Below are positions 11,775 through 24,794 of a stretch of 64,000 nt of DNA, in pieces. Both the position numbers and the translations under genes were made by a program. The notes beneath the pieces are model-generated. The model did no database searches, was not told the DNA's origin, and saw only the letters and a list, made by a program, of their open reading frames with translations. The DNA comes from Selaginella moellendorffii (taxonomy: Eukaryota > Streptophyta > Lycopodiopsida > Selaginellales > Selaginellaceae). How positions within the stretch are numbered: position 1 is the stretch's first letter; the number at the start of each line of letters is the position of its first letter. The stretch spans positions 248,001 through 312,000 of the forward strand of contig NW_003314363.1 in assembly GCF_000143415.4 (NCBI RefSeq), written 5' to 3'.

Positions 11775-12834
11775 CCTATGCACTATCTTACTATACATTT
11801 TGAACCCCCCGCAGCCAAGGGTAGTAGAGCAAAACCCGAGTTCAATACTTTGAGCTAAACTCTTGAGCATATAGTCAAGGAGCAAAGGAACCAAAGTACA
11901 GAATGACTCTTGAGCATTTAGCTCAAGGAGCAAAAGCACGGAGTGACTTCTAAGTATATATCCTAAGGAGTGAGAGACATGTTCATAGAACGACGTTGGA
12001 ATAGTTCTAAAGCTTCCAGCATCCTAATGCCAGGACTAACATGTAAAATGGAGCTAAATGGAGTTTAGCACTATTTCAACATATTGGTGGCCTAACGCAA
12101 GGATATACTAATTAGTATGGTATGGAACTTGAGCTTTAAATGCAAAACAAGGACAGGCATACAAGCATGAGCTAAAATATACCTCAAGTTGATTGGTTAT
12201 GTTTGACCTACCTACTATCCCTACTATACATTTAAAACCCCCCACAACCACCCTTCCATGAATACATGCTTTGGGCTTTCACCCTAGTCCCAGGAGTTAG
12301 TCTCTAGGACAATTACAATAACTTATTGAATAGAGAATGGTGCTAGATTATAAAGTTTGAAGCAGAAATAACACTGTTGTGTTCAAGACAATTTCTACAC
12401 TTTGTAGATATGCCCAACTAGCAAATTTAGGCATTTTTCATAAATAGTCAATGGGACTAAAATGGAACCAACACAAGAGGCATGATAGCAAGAGTGTTTA
12501 ACAAATATAGTAAATTATCATTTGGCGATATTGAGGGACTAAAACTCAATATGTAAAGGTTTTTATCACTAACTAGTGTAAGACACAACAAGATGGGAAC
12601 TCCTCACCAGGTTAAGTATGCTTAATTAATAGTATATAGGAATTTTGTCTTTATGGTCATTCGGTCTAAATACACTCAAAATGCTTAGTTAATTCCACTA
12701 GTACAAAAGGGACTGATAAAGGGTCTAGCAATATCAACCTTATGCCATCGTACCAGTAAGGAAAGAATATCCAAAAAGACTCAACAGCAGGTAACTTTCG
12801 ATACCCACAGTTACAATTATGACACTCTCCCTAG

Positions 12835-13200
12835 AATATAGGAAATTAATCTTGCATTTAGAAGCATCATCTTGAGTCTTGAGACTCAAATCTTGAGACT
12901 CAAGAACAGGAAGAAGTGGCAGTTACCACCACGTAGGATTAGTTAAAGGGGTAAGTTAGCACTCAAACCCTATCTCTATCTCTTTTATACTCCGGCTTTC
13001 CATTAATGTATATCCAAATGCTCAAGATCTAAAGTACTCAAGTGATGTGAAGCCTATTCTTGCTCACGACCATATGTATGAGCTTTCTTGGGTATTAAAG
13101 ATCTCAAGTTAGTTCCTAACTTAATTGTGTGTGTGTCTAGAGTAGGAATTAGTAGTAGTAGCACACAATCACAACAAAAAGTACAAGTAACATTATCAAC
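12835..13200 (-). mobile_element. Remnant of family A internal region
   Basis: Begins with the polypurine-tract complement CTCTCCCTAG directly after the LTR. It continues with short inverted repeats (CTTGAGTCTTGAGACTCAA near 12871) and then loses similarity to family A. The right boundary is uncertain. Confidence 0.4.
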
Positions 13201-16200
13201 AAGCCCTCTATTTTTCCTACAATGATAGCAATAATATTTTGTCTCTCATGCCTGCACATAGTTGTCTAGTATTTTCCCTAGTTTTCACTAGTAACCATAG
13301 TAGGATAAGAGGCATCACGAAAAGAAGTAAAATCCTAGCAAGAAACAACAAAAAAAAGAAAACAAGACAACTCCAAAGAGAAGATAATAGGGAAAAGATG
13401 ATGAAAACTTGAAGACCTTTATGAATTCTTGAAGTACAAAACCTACCCAATTCAATTAGAAATGATGAAAGATCAATACACATGTCTTTATTAAAATCAA
13501 AGTGGTTACAATTGTCCTCCATGAACACTCAAGATTATAGCAATCCATTGATACTCAAGAAAGTCTATGACGATAGATGAATTAACACAACTATCCTTTC
13601 AAAGATTAAAGATGTAAAAAGTATGAAGATTATTTCCTCTGTAGCTTTGAAAATCTTATCAAGCCCTACACTGTGTGCTACCCAAAAAAATAGTGTCATT
13701 ACTACATCACAAACAAGACTACTCTGAAGAATAAAGATAAAGAAAAAGCTAATAAAGAAGTCAACGAGAAAGAAAACTAATAAGAAAGGGATTACATGCA
13801 AAAAAGATAATATTTTGTTTGACCATTTCGCAAGAGTCTAAAGTCTGATTTAGATTTATCAAGGTTATATTTTCTTCCACACTTTCATTAATTTCTTATG
13901 AATATATAAACAAGTACCAATCACATTATTTATTGATAACAAACTTTCCCAAAGTGTTAGTTGCAAGTGAAATCAAGATTGTCAATCCACAAATTTATAA
14001 ATTTATTGTTGAACGAAGAAATCTTGACACTTAAGAAAATGCAATAATACTACTTCAATTACTACAAAAACCAATTAGTGACACACTTTCAACAACAACA
14101 CTCACTCAAATTCACAACTATATACATTGAAGCATAATAATGTGCATCAATAAAACTAGAAACTGTTGACCATACCATCAATCTACATCTACAAAAAATC
14201 TCGATGTTAGAAAACTTGCTACAAATGAATAACTCTGAATTTATTTTCCTAAGAGTTTTACCACACTTAAGAACTCAATTATAGCAAATAAAAATACGAA
14301 TTCCAAGACAACTATCACATCTACAAGCATAAGAACAACCTCAAATTTAAGCTTATACATAACTTCAAAGAGTTGAACCTCAAAGTCTGATTTGGAGCAT
14401 TGAAATTCTAATAGCATTTATTCAAATCGATGCAAAAGATACCAACTCTTATATTCACAGACAAATCTAACGTATCAACATTAACGCAATAATGCTAATT
14501 TGACTCATCACCAAAATTTCTATGACTAAACTTTGAAATTAAATCCACAATCATCACCGAGATAATCCCAAGAAGAAATTATTGAAACTTCATAACAATA
14601 AACTCAAGAAGTATTAGACTATCAAGGACACCAATGCAATAGAATTAAAAGAAGGAGACACAAAATTTGAAGAAATTGCAATTATGATATTTCTCATCTT
14701 TAAATGTGAATACAAAAAAACTTTTGAGGGCATTCAAGAATTTGCATCTTGAAATTTAAGAAAAAATCTTCAACTTAGTCTACAATAAAAAAAATCAAGA
14801 AAACCATATACCAATATGTTTATGAATCATTATTTATTGCGAAAAATTTGTAAGAAAACAAAATAAGATAGAGCTTTACACGTGGAGACTCATCCTTGAG
14901 TTTTCCTAGATCTCCCATATTTACCTAGATTAAGAATACATTTGCCAAAGAGAAGAAATATAACAATATACAAGATGAAATTAATTAAATCTACAAAAGA
15001 CTACTGACCTTTATACTTCAAGAAATCAAGAAAATCATTGGACAAAAATTCTTTCAAGGATACATCACACTTGAAAGTGCAGCTATACATGAGTTAATTG
15101 GTAAGAAATATGAAATGGAATTTGGGTGAAAGAACTATAGATACATCCACAAACACTCAAGTTTTTAGCCAAAGTAATTTGCTAAATGCAAATATCTTGA
15201 CGCATGGATAGCGATAAAAGATAGAAGAATACAAAAATCAAAGATTTGGAAACTTGTTTCAACATTAACATTGAGAACAACACCTCAAATACAACCACTA
15301 CTCAGCTCGGATATTTCAAATATCACTATTGATTTGAAAGCACAGATACTCATAGTAAAGATGTGAAAAAGTAGACACAACATAATTAAAGGTAAGCCAC
15401 ACACACTTTTCAAAAATTTATTATAACAAGGACTCGTAAAAAGAGTAGCCATAATTGTTCAATCCCAAAGTTGGTGAGTAGTGACCTTATTGAAAATTGA
15501 TCAAATTTATCAAGTTGAGTACAACATAGCAATAGAAATACCAACACATAAGATCATGTTAGTTTATACAACATGATTCTACAACTATACAACATTTCTT
15601 CAAGAAGACTACAATATACAAAAAGTTAGAAGACAAACTCAAGAAAACAAACTCAAGATAATGAATTCAAGAAAGCAAATACAAGACTCTAGTAAAATAT
15701 TAAATATATACATACAAACCCAACCCGCTCAAGATACAAGATCGACAACAACAAAAACGAGAAGATAAAAAAGAATGCTAGAAAGATTTAGAGAAATAAA
15801 AAAACACTCAAACTCAAGAACAAATCTAAGAGAACATCATCAACAACTACAACAAAAAGAATCAAACAATATAAGTGGGAAAATCAAACCAAAAGAATAT
15901 AACAAAAACTGAAGATTTAACAAAACAAGATTAAGAAAAATACCACCTCAGAGGAACCATAGTTGAACATCTTGAACACTTCAAAAGTATAAAAAAAATA
16001 GTAAAGAAGACATTGAAGATTACACATAAAGATTCAAATACCATGTAAGACATTACAAAAATTTACTAATTGAGCAAGATAAATATATTTAGTATGTATA
16101 GGGTTTGAAAATTTATCAATAAATGGTTATAATGGCAAGTGCTGATGACAACTTTGAAGTTGATATAATTGCCAAAGAAATTTCTAAGAAGATAAAAAAT

Positions 16201-16345
16201 CTCAAGAAATAGTTTTGAAAATTCTTGAAATTGAATCTTTAAGAAATGAAGACTATTTAATAATGAAAAAAATACAACCTTGAATATAAGAAAAAGAAAA
16301 AAAAAAAACCTCACCAAGATATTTAAGAAAGTTATAATCAAGAAT
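13201..16345 (+). pseudogene. Probable 5' part and gag region of decayed gypsy element D
   Basis: 3.1 kb of A- and C-rich, G-poor plus-strand sequence full of CAAGAA and ACTCAAG words, the same style as the pol remnants at 18843-21160 and 33423-34300. It runs directly up to the insertion of a solo LTR at 16346. On the other side of that LTR (18843) the frame continues with Gag zinc knuckles. No conserved Gag motif can be read here because of stops and frameshifts. Minus-strand frames in this stretch are compositional shadows. Confidence 0.4.
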
Positions 16346-16424
16346 TGTAGCGCACCTGAATTTGGAACTGAACTCCAAGCTCGTTGTGCTACGAAACAAG
16401 CTTGAAACTTATTAAATATGGAAT

Positions 16425-17533
16425 TGTAAGCGACTAAATTTTCCATTCTACTTTAGTCACTTCACCACACCTTTGACCACTTGGAGGAGTCTCATTCACA
16501 ACCTCCATAAGTCCAATCCAGGACTTGGGACTTGCTAGCCCCGAGAATGGCATCCCTGCCACTCAACATTTGCACTTGGTCCAAGTGCTCCACGTGTCCG
16601 ATCCCATGACCGACACTCAAAGGTACCATCGACATAGCAGCCCGTTACGCTAAGGCCATGCCCAATCACCTTTGCCACACTGGTAGTCCAACACCACTTG
16701 CATCACCGTCTTGGCTCTCAAGGACTAGGCAAACCATCCGTGAGTGGTCATCTCAGATCCACTCCTTAGCATCCTTAGGATGCCCACCAACAAGGGGAAT
16801 AGCCTTCCCCAATATCCCTCTGTCAGTCCCCACTAAGTCCCTTTCTGCCCCTAGCTGTGTTTGCCAACACTGCCACTGGATCGAGACCCACAGGCCTGAC
16901 CACTAAATCCCACGGTCCTCTGGGACTTCCTCACCACACGACTGTGTCCTTGGTCACTACCCCAGAGGACTGCTCCTCTTCCTTTCCACAGTCTGGGCCT
17001 TTGGGACAACATTTCGGAACACCGTGGCCTTACGCGAGCCACCTGGGTACTCTCCTCGCCTTCTGCCCTTTGGTGCTCTAGCCATGGGCTTAGAGCGAGG
17101 ATCCGTTGAGCCACGACAGGTATCCAAGTAGGTAGTGCCACCCACACTTGGATTGGGAGCATCGGCCAGTCGATCTCCCGGGGGAACTAAAGCCGGCTCT
17201 TGAACACTTCACCAAGCTACCCCGCTTGTCGGTCCGTGTTCACTCTAGTCTTGGACTTCCCAGTGGGCAACTCATTACCCAACACTGGGTCCGGCCTTCC
17301 TGGGCCAAACTGGCCTTTCCTGGCCAAACTGGCTCCACCACAGTCCTCCCCCTACTATACTTTTGGAGCTCACCAAACCCCCCAGGGTCTGGGAGACGAA
17401 CGCTTTGGGCTTTCACCCTCTCAGGCTCCGGACTCGGACTCAGACTCGGACTTGGACTCGGACTCGGACTCGGACTCGGACTCGGACTCGGACTCGGACT
17501 CGGACTCGGACTCGGTCTCGGTCTCGGTCCCGA

Positions 17534-17571
<38 letters not shown>

Positions 17572-18366
17572 CCGGTCTCGGTGTTGGTCTCGGTCTCGAC
17601 TTCGGACTCCATCTCGGGTCCATCTCGGACTCCATCTCGGACTCCATCTCGGGTCCATCTCGGGTCCATCTCGGACTCCATCTCGGACTCCATCTCGGAC
17701 TCCATCTCGGACTCCATCTCGGGTCCATCTCGGACTCCATCTCGGACTCCATCTCGGGTCCATCTCGGACTCCATCTCGGACTCCATCTTGGACTCCATC
17801 TCGGGTCCACCTCGGACTCCACCTCGGACTCCATCTCGGGTCCACCTCGGACTCCACCTCAGACTCCATCTCAGGTCCATCTCGGACTCCATCTTGGACT
17901 CCACCTCGGACTCCACCTCGGACTCCATATCGGGTCCATCTCGGACTCCATCTCGGACTCCATCTTGGGTCCATCTCAGACTCCATCTCGGACTCCATCT
18001 CGGGTCCCACCTCGGACTCCACCTCGGACTCCATATTGGGTCCATCTCGGACTCCATTTTGGGTCCATCTCGGGTCCACCTCGGACTCCACCTCGGACTC
18101 CATCTCGGGCTCCATATCGGGTCCATCTCGGACACTTCCACGTATCATGTGTTGGTCCTTTTGGGTCCCTTTTTGGAGCCTCGCCTATGGCTCGCTTCGT
18201 GCTCATTCCTCGAGCACTTCGTTGGGAGTTCCACTCCCGCTCTTGACTTTTTCAAGTCGGAGCTTTTGGTCCAAACGTGTTACGCTCGTTTGGCTCTTGC
18301 TTCGGCCACTACCACGTGGCGCCCTTTCCGGCTCTACTTTGGGGCCTAGGGATTTTGTGTCTCACA
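16425..18366 (-). mobile_element. Solo LTR of family C with target duplication GGAAT
   Basis: A 1942-bp LTR with the same TGTAAGCGAC...TGTGTCTCACA ends as the complete family C element. It is flanked by perfect GGAAT copies (16420-16424 and 18367-18371), and the interrupted family A LTR reads through. The tandem array (about 17426-18131) is the longest of the three copies and has more TCGGACTCCACC and TCGGACTCCATC units. Confidence 0.93.
17426..18131 (+). repeat. Expanded CTCGGA / TCGGACTCCATC array in the solo LTR
   Basis: About 85 bp of hexamers (CTCGGA), then CTCGGT variants, then about 500 bp of 11-12-bp units. The array stays open in several frames on both strands, giving Arg-Thr, Asp-Ser, Leu-Gly and Ser-Glu repeats. 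That is a by-product of a 6/12-bp unit and not evidence of a protein. Confidence 0.9.
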
Positions 18367-18842
18367 GGAATGTCCTTAGATTGCGAATTTGGACATAGAA
18401 CGAACACTATTGTATTTAAGCCAATCTTTACATTCTATAGATATGCCAAATAAGCGAATCGAAGCACTTTCCATAAATAGCATTTATGACTGAAATGAGA
18501 CTAACACAAAGAGCATGATAGCGAGGGTGTTTGGCAAACACGGTAAGCTATCATCTAGCAATATTAAGGGATTAGTCTCAATATATGAAGGTTCTTGTCA
18601 CTAGCAAGTGCAAGACAAAACAAGATGGGAACTCCTTACTAGGCTAAGTATGCTTAGCTAATAGCACGTAGGAATTCCGTTTTTATGCTTGTCTCGTCTG
18701 CCTAGTTAACTCCACTAGCACAAGAGGGGCTACGAAAGGGATCCAATTATACTGACATTTTGCTGTCATGGCAGTAAGGAAAGAGTGTTCCTAAGGATTG
18801 GCAAACAAGTATTTTTCGATACCTGAAGTCACATTCGCGACA

Positions 18843-21160
18843 AAAATGGACTCAATGAAGGAGTTTGGTGTACAAAATATAAGAACGAAGGACATATTGC
18901 AACTGAATGTAAATTATAAATTCTTAAATGCCAAATTTGTGAAAGAGAAGGACATAATGTGAAGGTCTGTCGATATCGAGGAGCTATAAAAGTCACAAAA
19001 GTAAAAAATACATCCCAAACTTCTCCACTGAATCAAAAACAGTACAATCATCCTCCAACAAAATCAACATCAATAGCAATCCAACTATCCAAATCAAGGT
19101 AATTATAATCATAATCTGAGATACCAAAGAAGTTATAAGCATGATTACCAAAATCATCTTGAGCATATCCTTGAAACAACTATCAATAACAACTTTAGAC
19201 TCAAGATTTTTGGCCTCAATATCAATAACAACAAAATCAAAGAAACTGACCAACTCAAAACAATCAACAAAACTGAAGCCCTCCACCAATAGCAAAAAAT
19301 GTTGACATAGAACTAGTCGAAGAAGAGCAATGTGAAGATGAACCAAAAATCCAAATTCTCACACAAACTTAAAATAAACATATGAATAATAAAAAAGAAG
19401 ACCTTAACAACAAAATTGAAGAACAAGAAATTCAAAACCAAATATAAGAAATTCCAAGAGAAGAATGGCAAGAGGCTAAAGAGTTTGTTGATATAGTGTA
19501 GTAAGACTTTCAACAATAGGAACTTGAAATAGATGACGATTAAAAAATTACAGTCAAACCCTATAAAACATGAGAAGAAACCATAGCTTATAAATAAAAT
19601 TCTTTAACAAAGTATTACACCTACCCTTCAAGATCTTTTGTAGGTCACCCCATACTTGAAGAAACAACTAGTCAAAATTTATCAAGTGCCAACACAAGCA
19701 TAATCACCTCAAATAAAGAAAAAGACTGACAACACTTCAATTCATGAATTTGTCATTCAACTTGGTGACTTTGATGAATATATACCATATATACCAATTT
19801 AGATAGGAAAGAACAAAATTCCTCAAACAATCATTGATGGTGGTGCAAGTGTCAATATTATTAAATACTCAATATGTAAAGTCATGGGATTTGGACTAAT
19901 TCAACTAACATCCTTCAACGTCAAAATGACTAACAACAACCATTTGAAATGATCCGCAACATCCCAATCAAGATCAAGGATCAAAAGTTCAAAGTAACTT
20001 TCATCATACTCAAGATGGCTAAAAAACACTATTCCTAAAAAGTACTTCCTGGACAAACTTGGCTCAAGAAAGATAATGTTGTCATATATTAGCAAAAGAA
20101 CATAATTACCTTTGAAAAGCATCAAGAAGCCCTTCGAATCTCCACAAGTACAACGAAGAAAATTCTAAAGAAATTCCAACTAAATATTATTTAATATTAT
20201 AATTGGAATGAAGGCCTTAATAACTATGAAGAAGCACAAATCTCAAAGGCGTGCCCAAAATTGAAGTCTCTTATTGAAGTGGATCTCAACTGAGTTATTC
20301 TAAAACCCAACTCAATTTACTTAACGAAATTTAAAACTCAAAAAATTTAACTCAAGGAAAAGCTTCTGACTCTAAAAGATTCAATACTCAAGATTACACT
20401 AATAGAGATCAAGAAATAGTGCGACCAACAGGGAATTAAACCTGAGCAATTCTAACTAATTCAACAACAAATCAACTTCAAGGAAGAATTAACTCTTTGA
20501 CAAGAAGGATCTCAACTCAAGCCAATTCTCAACCTTGAATAACCAATTGAAAAAATCAATTTAAGAACTGAAGATGAACTACAGAAGTTTCATATCACAA
20601 AAGATTTAGATTACACCTTAAAAAATAAAGTAATTGGCATATTAAATAAGTACAAAGATGTTTTTGCTTGGTCTTACATAGATTTGTGAGGAATACCTCT
20701 TGAGATCTACATACATCAGATTGACATTCTTTCTTAGACTATACCATGAAAACAATTACTATACCAAATAAACCACAACATACAACTGGAAGTCAAATAA
20801 GAATTCAACAAACTCGAGTAAGTTGGTTTCATTTACCCAATCTAGAACAAAATAGTTATCACCACTGCTCATTATTCCTAAGAAGAATGGCAAATTTATG
20901 ATTTGCATCAACTACAAAAAGCTCAATGATGCAACATGAAAAGTCACATTCTTGATTCCCTTCTTTGATGAAATTCTTGACACAGTCACAAAACATGAAA
21001 TGTACTCATTCCTCAAAGGCTTCTCAAGATATAACCAAGTTAATATTACTTCTAAAGCACAAGATATATCAGCGCAAGATAGCTTTCATCAATCTATGGG
21101 GCACTTACACATATCTACATATACCATTTGGTCTTTCTAACATATCATTTACTTTCCAAA
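18843..21160 (+). pseudogene. Decayed Ty3/gypsy gag-pol (element D): zinc knuckles, protease, RT N-half
   Basis: Two zinc knuckles read CTKYKNEGHIATEC and CQICEREGHNVKVC near 18870-18980. A retropepsin-like site IIDGGASVNI lies near 19830-19860. The RT region begins around 20650 with YKDVFAWSY, continues through a WQIYDLHQ-type decayed block, LIPFFDEILDTV, MYSFLKGFSRYNQV and PFGLSN near 21125-21140, and is then cut at 21160 by a family A LTR. Many stops and shifts interrupt it. The order Gag knuckles-PR-RT is that of gypsy elements. RNase H and the start of integrase resume at 33423 beyond a 12-kb insertion, with the catalytic-DD part of RT missing in between. Confidence 0.82.
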
Positions 21161-22217
21161 TGTTGTGAATATAACTGTAATGAGTCCTTTCGGATATTCT
21201 TTCCTTACTACCATGACAGTAGGAGGTTAGTATTGTTGGATCCTTTATTAGTTAATAAACTAGTTATCACATGTGTAATTAAACTAGAAGGGCATTAAGG
21301 AAGGAAATTTTAAGTTGTCATTTAGTCAAGCATACTTGATACAATCATGAGAAACTCATATTGCACTTGTTAGGGTTAGGAACCCCTGTGATATTGAGTT
21401 TGGTCCTTCATATTCATTAGGATCGTGTCTGCCAAGATACTTTTGCTATCATGCCCTAGATGTTGGTCTCATTTAGTTCTATTGGTTATTTAAAGAAAGT
21501 GTCTAGATTTGCTAGTTTGGCATATTTACGGAATGTAGAGATTGTCATAAATACAATGGTATTGGTCTCATGTCTAAATTCACAATCTAACGGTATTTCA
21601 TATTTAGTAAGTTTCAAACTTGTCTTAGAGATTAACTCTTAGTACTAAGGATGAAAGCCCAAAGTGTGCATTCTGCTATAGGGGGTTCCAAATGTATAAT
21701 AGGGATAGTGGTTATAGGCATGGCTAACTAACTTGAGGCATAGTCTAGCTCCCACTTACGTGTCTATCCTTGTTCTATGTCCAGCTTGGGTCTAAACCCA
21801 AGTTCCATACCATGCTAGTTAGTGGAGTATTTATATCCTTGAGTTAGGCCATTAATAACGCCAAACTCTATTTGGCTTTGTTTTGCATGTTAATTTTGGC
21901 ATTGGGATGTTGGAAACTTTAGGATTGTTCTAATGTCATTTTCTGCTCCTATCTCTTTGTTCATTGGACTAAACATTTAGGAGTCATTTCTGGTTTAGGT
22001 CATTCACTTTTTAGCTACAAGCTTAGGAGTTTGGCTCTATTCCTTTATTTAGTGGCTTAAGGCTTTAAAACTTGGGTTCTGCTCCACTGTCTTTAGACAC
22101 ATGGCATGTGGCATGTGGCATATGACATATGGCATATAGAGGGTTTAGATTATGCTTTGTGGTTATCATATAGTAAATCACCATAGGATAAAAGGTGAAA
22201 ACCACATGCATTACATT

Positions 22218-22228
22218 TGGTATCAGAG
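22218..22228 (+). other. Primer-binding site of the plus-strand family A element
   Basis: TGGTATCAGAG two bases after the LTR end at 22215 is the standard initiator-Met tRNA primer site. It sets the orientation of this copy. Confidence 0.88.
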
Positions 22229-24221
22229 AATGAGTTTTAACGAGTACTATCTAATGTGATTGAGCAACTAGTCTCGTTGTATATATAAAGATGAAAATGA
22301 TAATCCAAGTGGGTATACGTTTGGGTGCTATGACTTTGCATTCATTCCTTGGCTATGGATTTTGGTTACTTTTTATGTTATATTGTGTGAGCTTATACTT
22401 GGGCTTAACAAGATTAATGTTAACCTACAAGAGTTTGGTTGGAAAGAGAGTGACATGAGTTTGTTTATGTTGTGAAAAAAGTTGGTGATATTTAGTGTTG
22501 TAAATCTCTATTGGTGGGGTGTGGCATTTATGTTGTATTTTGTCTAATAGAGTTGGCATTTGATACTCATATAAACTTTTGAAGTAATCATATAGGCTTG
22601 CTTTTGGTGTTGCTTAATTGATAATCAAGTCATTGTAATTTTTATATCATATCCATGTGATTGTGAGCAATGTGTTTATGAAGTTGCTTGGTCAAACAAT
22701 GATCAACCCCAAAGTGGTTGATAGAAAAGCTAGTCTACTTACAAGAAGTAGCATTAAAGTAATTTTGACTTGGTTTGCTTGAGTTGGTACTTTAGTCCTT
22801 GAAAATTTGCCTATTAGGTATTGAAAAGGGTTGTGGTTTATCTATTAACACTTGAAATAAAGTGAGATAGAAAAGGTTTATAGTAACATTATTAACACTT
22901 GTGTTAGCAGAAGTGACATTGTTGTTTTGAGTGATAAAGAGTTTTTCCTTAGAGCTTGATTTTTCATGTTAATGTTTTGGCTTCACATTGGATCCTAAAG
23001 GTGATTGAAGAAGAGTGTTAATGCAATATAAATATCCAAATATATAGTCTTTGTGATTAAACCTTGGGTATTCATCTGCATTTTATAGATATTAGTGTTG
23101 GATGTAAAAAATATGGGCAAAATGTTCAATGTTTAGACATACTATTAGGTACTAAGAGTCATTCTTTCTCTAGGATAAAAATTTTCCATAAATTTTCTTA
23201 AAACTTTTCCAATAACTAATTTATTGATCATTTTGCTTGAAAACCATTTCATTTTCGAAAGCCATTACAAATTAGTGAAAGGGAATTGACTTTGGTTGGC
23301 TTAAGCATTAGTAAGTAGTTTATATAATGCAGCCCAAAAGGGATATTAACTTTTGGGGCTAAAGAAATTGAGTTGAATAGAGTCTAGAGTTTATATAAAA
23401 AAGTGGTTATTGCTCTTTTCTAAAAAAGTGACTTTTGTTCCTTTTTTTTTGTAGCATTATGCTTCGTGGTAGGTAACATTTTACATTTCAATAAACTCTA
23501 TAAGATTAGTGAGCTATCACTAATTCTAACTTGGTCTTAGTAGCCTCATGCCATGGCTAAGGATGGTGATATTCAATTTAGTTGTTAGAGGTTGAAATGT
23601 TATTACCTGTACTATAGCTTTGTCTATTATGAGGTTGTGTACTATATAATCTATATTATAGTCTTTACTTTAGTTTCGGCCAAGTGTTGATCATGTATTG
23701 CTAACCTCTTAAAACCTACTCAAGATTGTTGGCTAAATGCATTAGTGAGTTTATTATGGTTGAATTGGATTCGAATGATCATTTAGTTCATGCTTGTCCA
23801 CGAACTTTTATCTTGTACCTAAGGTGTTACCTTCTTATTAAATAAATATATGACTCAATGGCATGAGTTTAATTTTCAAGTCTTGTGAAAGGCAAGTTGA
23901 AGAGTGATTATTGGTTACTTTGCAACTAATGATTGTTTATAGACTTTGTTGAGAACTTTTAACACTTGCTTTGCTCAATGAAGATTTATCAGTGATAAAC
24001 TTATTTACTGGATGATATTATAGAAGATCATATCGTTGGGTTTACATGGTTTTTCTATGTTGATATGTCAATTCTACCTCTGTCAATATAATTTAGTTGC
24101 ATTTAATTTATAGTGTTGGATTGCATTGAGTTTTGGATATGGTGATTCATTCCTTGATAATGTATTATCTATAACTGAGTATCATTAAAGGATTAGTTAA
24201 TTTAGTTGTTAAAGAGCTTTG

Positions 24222-24794
24222 TGTAAGCAACTAAATTTGGACTTCCCAAGAGGTCACCTAACCTAGTATTATTTAAACCTAAAGACACTTAACTCTAAAT
24301 ATCCCAAGACCCTTAACTAATTGGAAAAAGGGGTGCACTTTTATTCATGGGCCCTTTCCCTCTATATTTAAACTCTATAGATCGTCTCTCGAATCGTTCC
24401 TTTTGGTTGCTTACAATTTATCACACTTCCCTGTAAGTTCACACCCTCATGAACGGAAGCTGAGAGCTATAGCTCTCTTGAGAGCGCCGCTCTCTTGACA
24501 CCCTACCCTTTAAGTCGAGCCCAGCCAAAGCAAACTAGACTTACCAAATGTTAATCAACAAAGTTAGACTTAAGACCCTCTTTGATACCAAGACCCCTTT
24601 AATACCAAATGTAAGTTCTTGAATTTACACTTCCAGAGAGGTCATCCAGCCCAATAGTATTTAAACCCAAGGATGTTTAACTCTAAATATCCCAAAACCC
24701 TTAACCAATTGAAAAAGGGGGTGCACTTTTATTTATAAGTCTATATTTAAACCCCATGAATCGTCTTTCGAGTCGTTCCCTTTAGTTGTTTACA
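24222..24794 (-). mobile_element. TRIM (family B), complete, with target duplication CTTTG
   Basis: LTRs 24222-24415 and 24610-24794 (194 and 185 bp), internal region 24416-24609, total 573 bp. Perfect CTTTG flanks lie at 24217-24221 and 24795-24799. The internal region ends with an ATACCA primer-site complement, so the element points to the minus strand. The family A sequence reads through the insertion when the duplication is removed. Non-coding. Confidence 0.92.

Larger units (their letters stand above)
3393..12834 (-). mobile_element. Family A LTR (3' LTR of a minus-strand element), split by two nested elements
   Basis: The LTR parts are 3393-3831, 4631-4685 and 11775-12834. It begins TGTAGCACACGTGG and ends in GACA. 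It is followed at 12835-12844 by CTCTCCCTAG, the reverse complement of a polypurine tract, so this is the 3' LTR of a minus-strand element. The parts align with the well-preserved family A LTR at 32288-33422: TTATCCTAT hairpin, GGTGGCCTAACG, CTATCCCTACTATACAT, and the terminal TTTCGATACC stretch. The stretch 11800-12000 contains a partial repeat of its own upstream segment. No perfect outer target duplication was found. Confidence 0.75.
16346..18842 (-). mobile_element. Solo LTR of family A type, carrying a nested solo LTR of family C
   Basis: LTR parts 16346-16424 and 18372-18842 start TGTAGCGCACC and end CGCGACA. The flanks agaat (16341-16345) and aaaat (18843-18847) fit one target duplication with a G-to-A change. 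It lacks the middle of the full family A LTR and has no internal region, so it is probably a solo LTR left by recombination. It split the Gag region of element D. Confidence 0.8.

Noticed and set aside
13217-16446. Minus-strand Phe/Leu-rich frames resembling membrane proteins
   Set aside because: They mirror the A- and C-rich plus strand of decayed element D; no conserved feature.
17148-18398. 416-codon plus-strand frame and several 200-350-codon frames
   Set aside because: Same array in the solo LTR. No start context, no conserved domain, and the other copies have different lengths.
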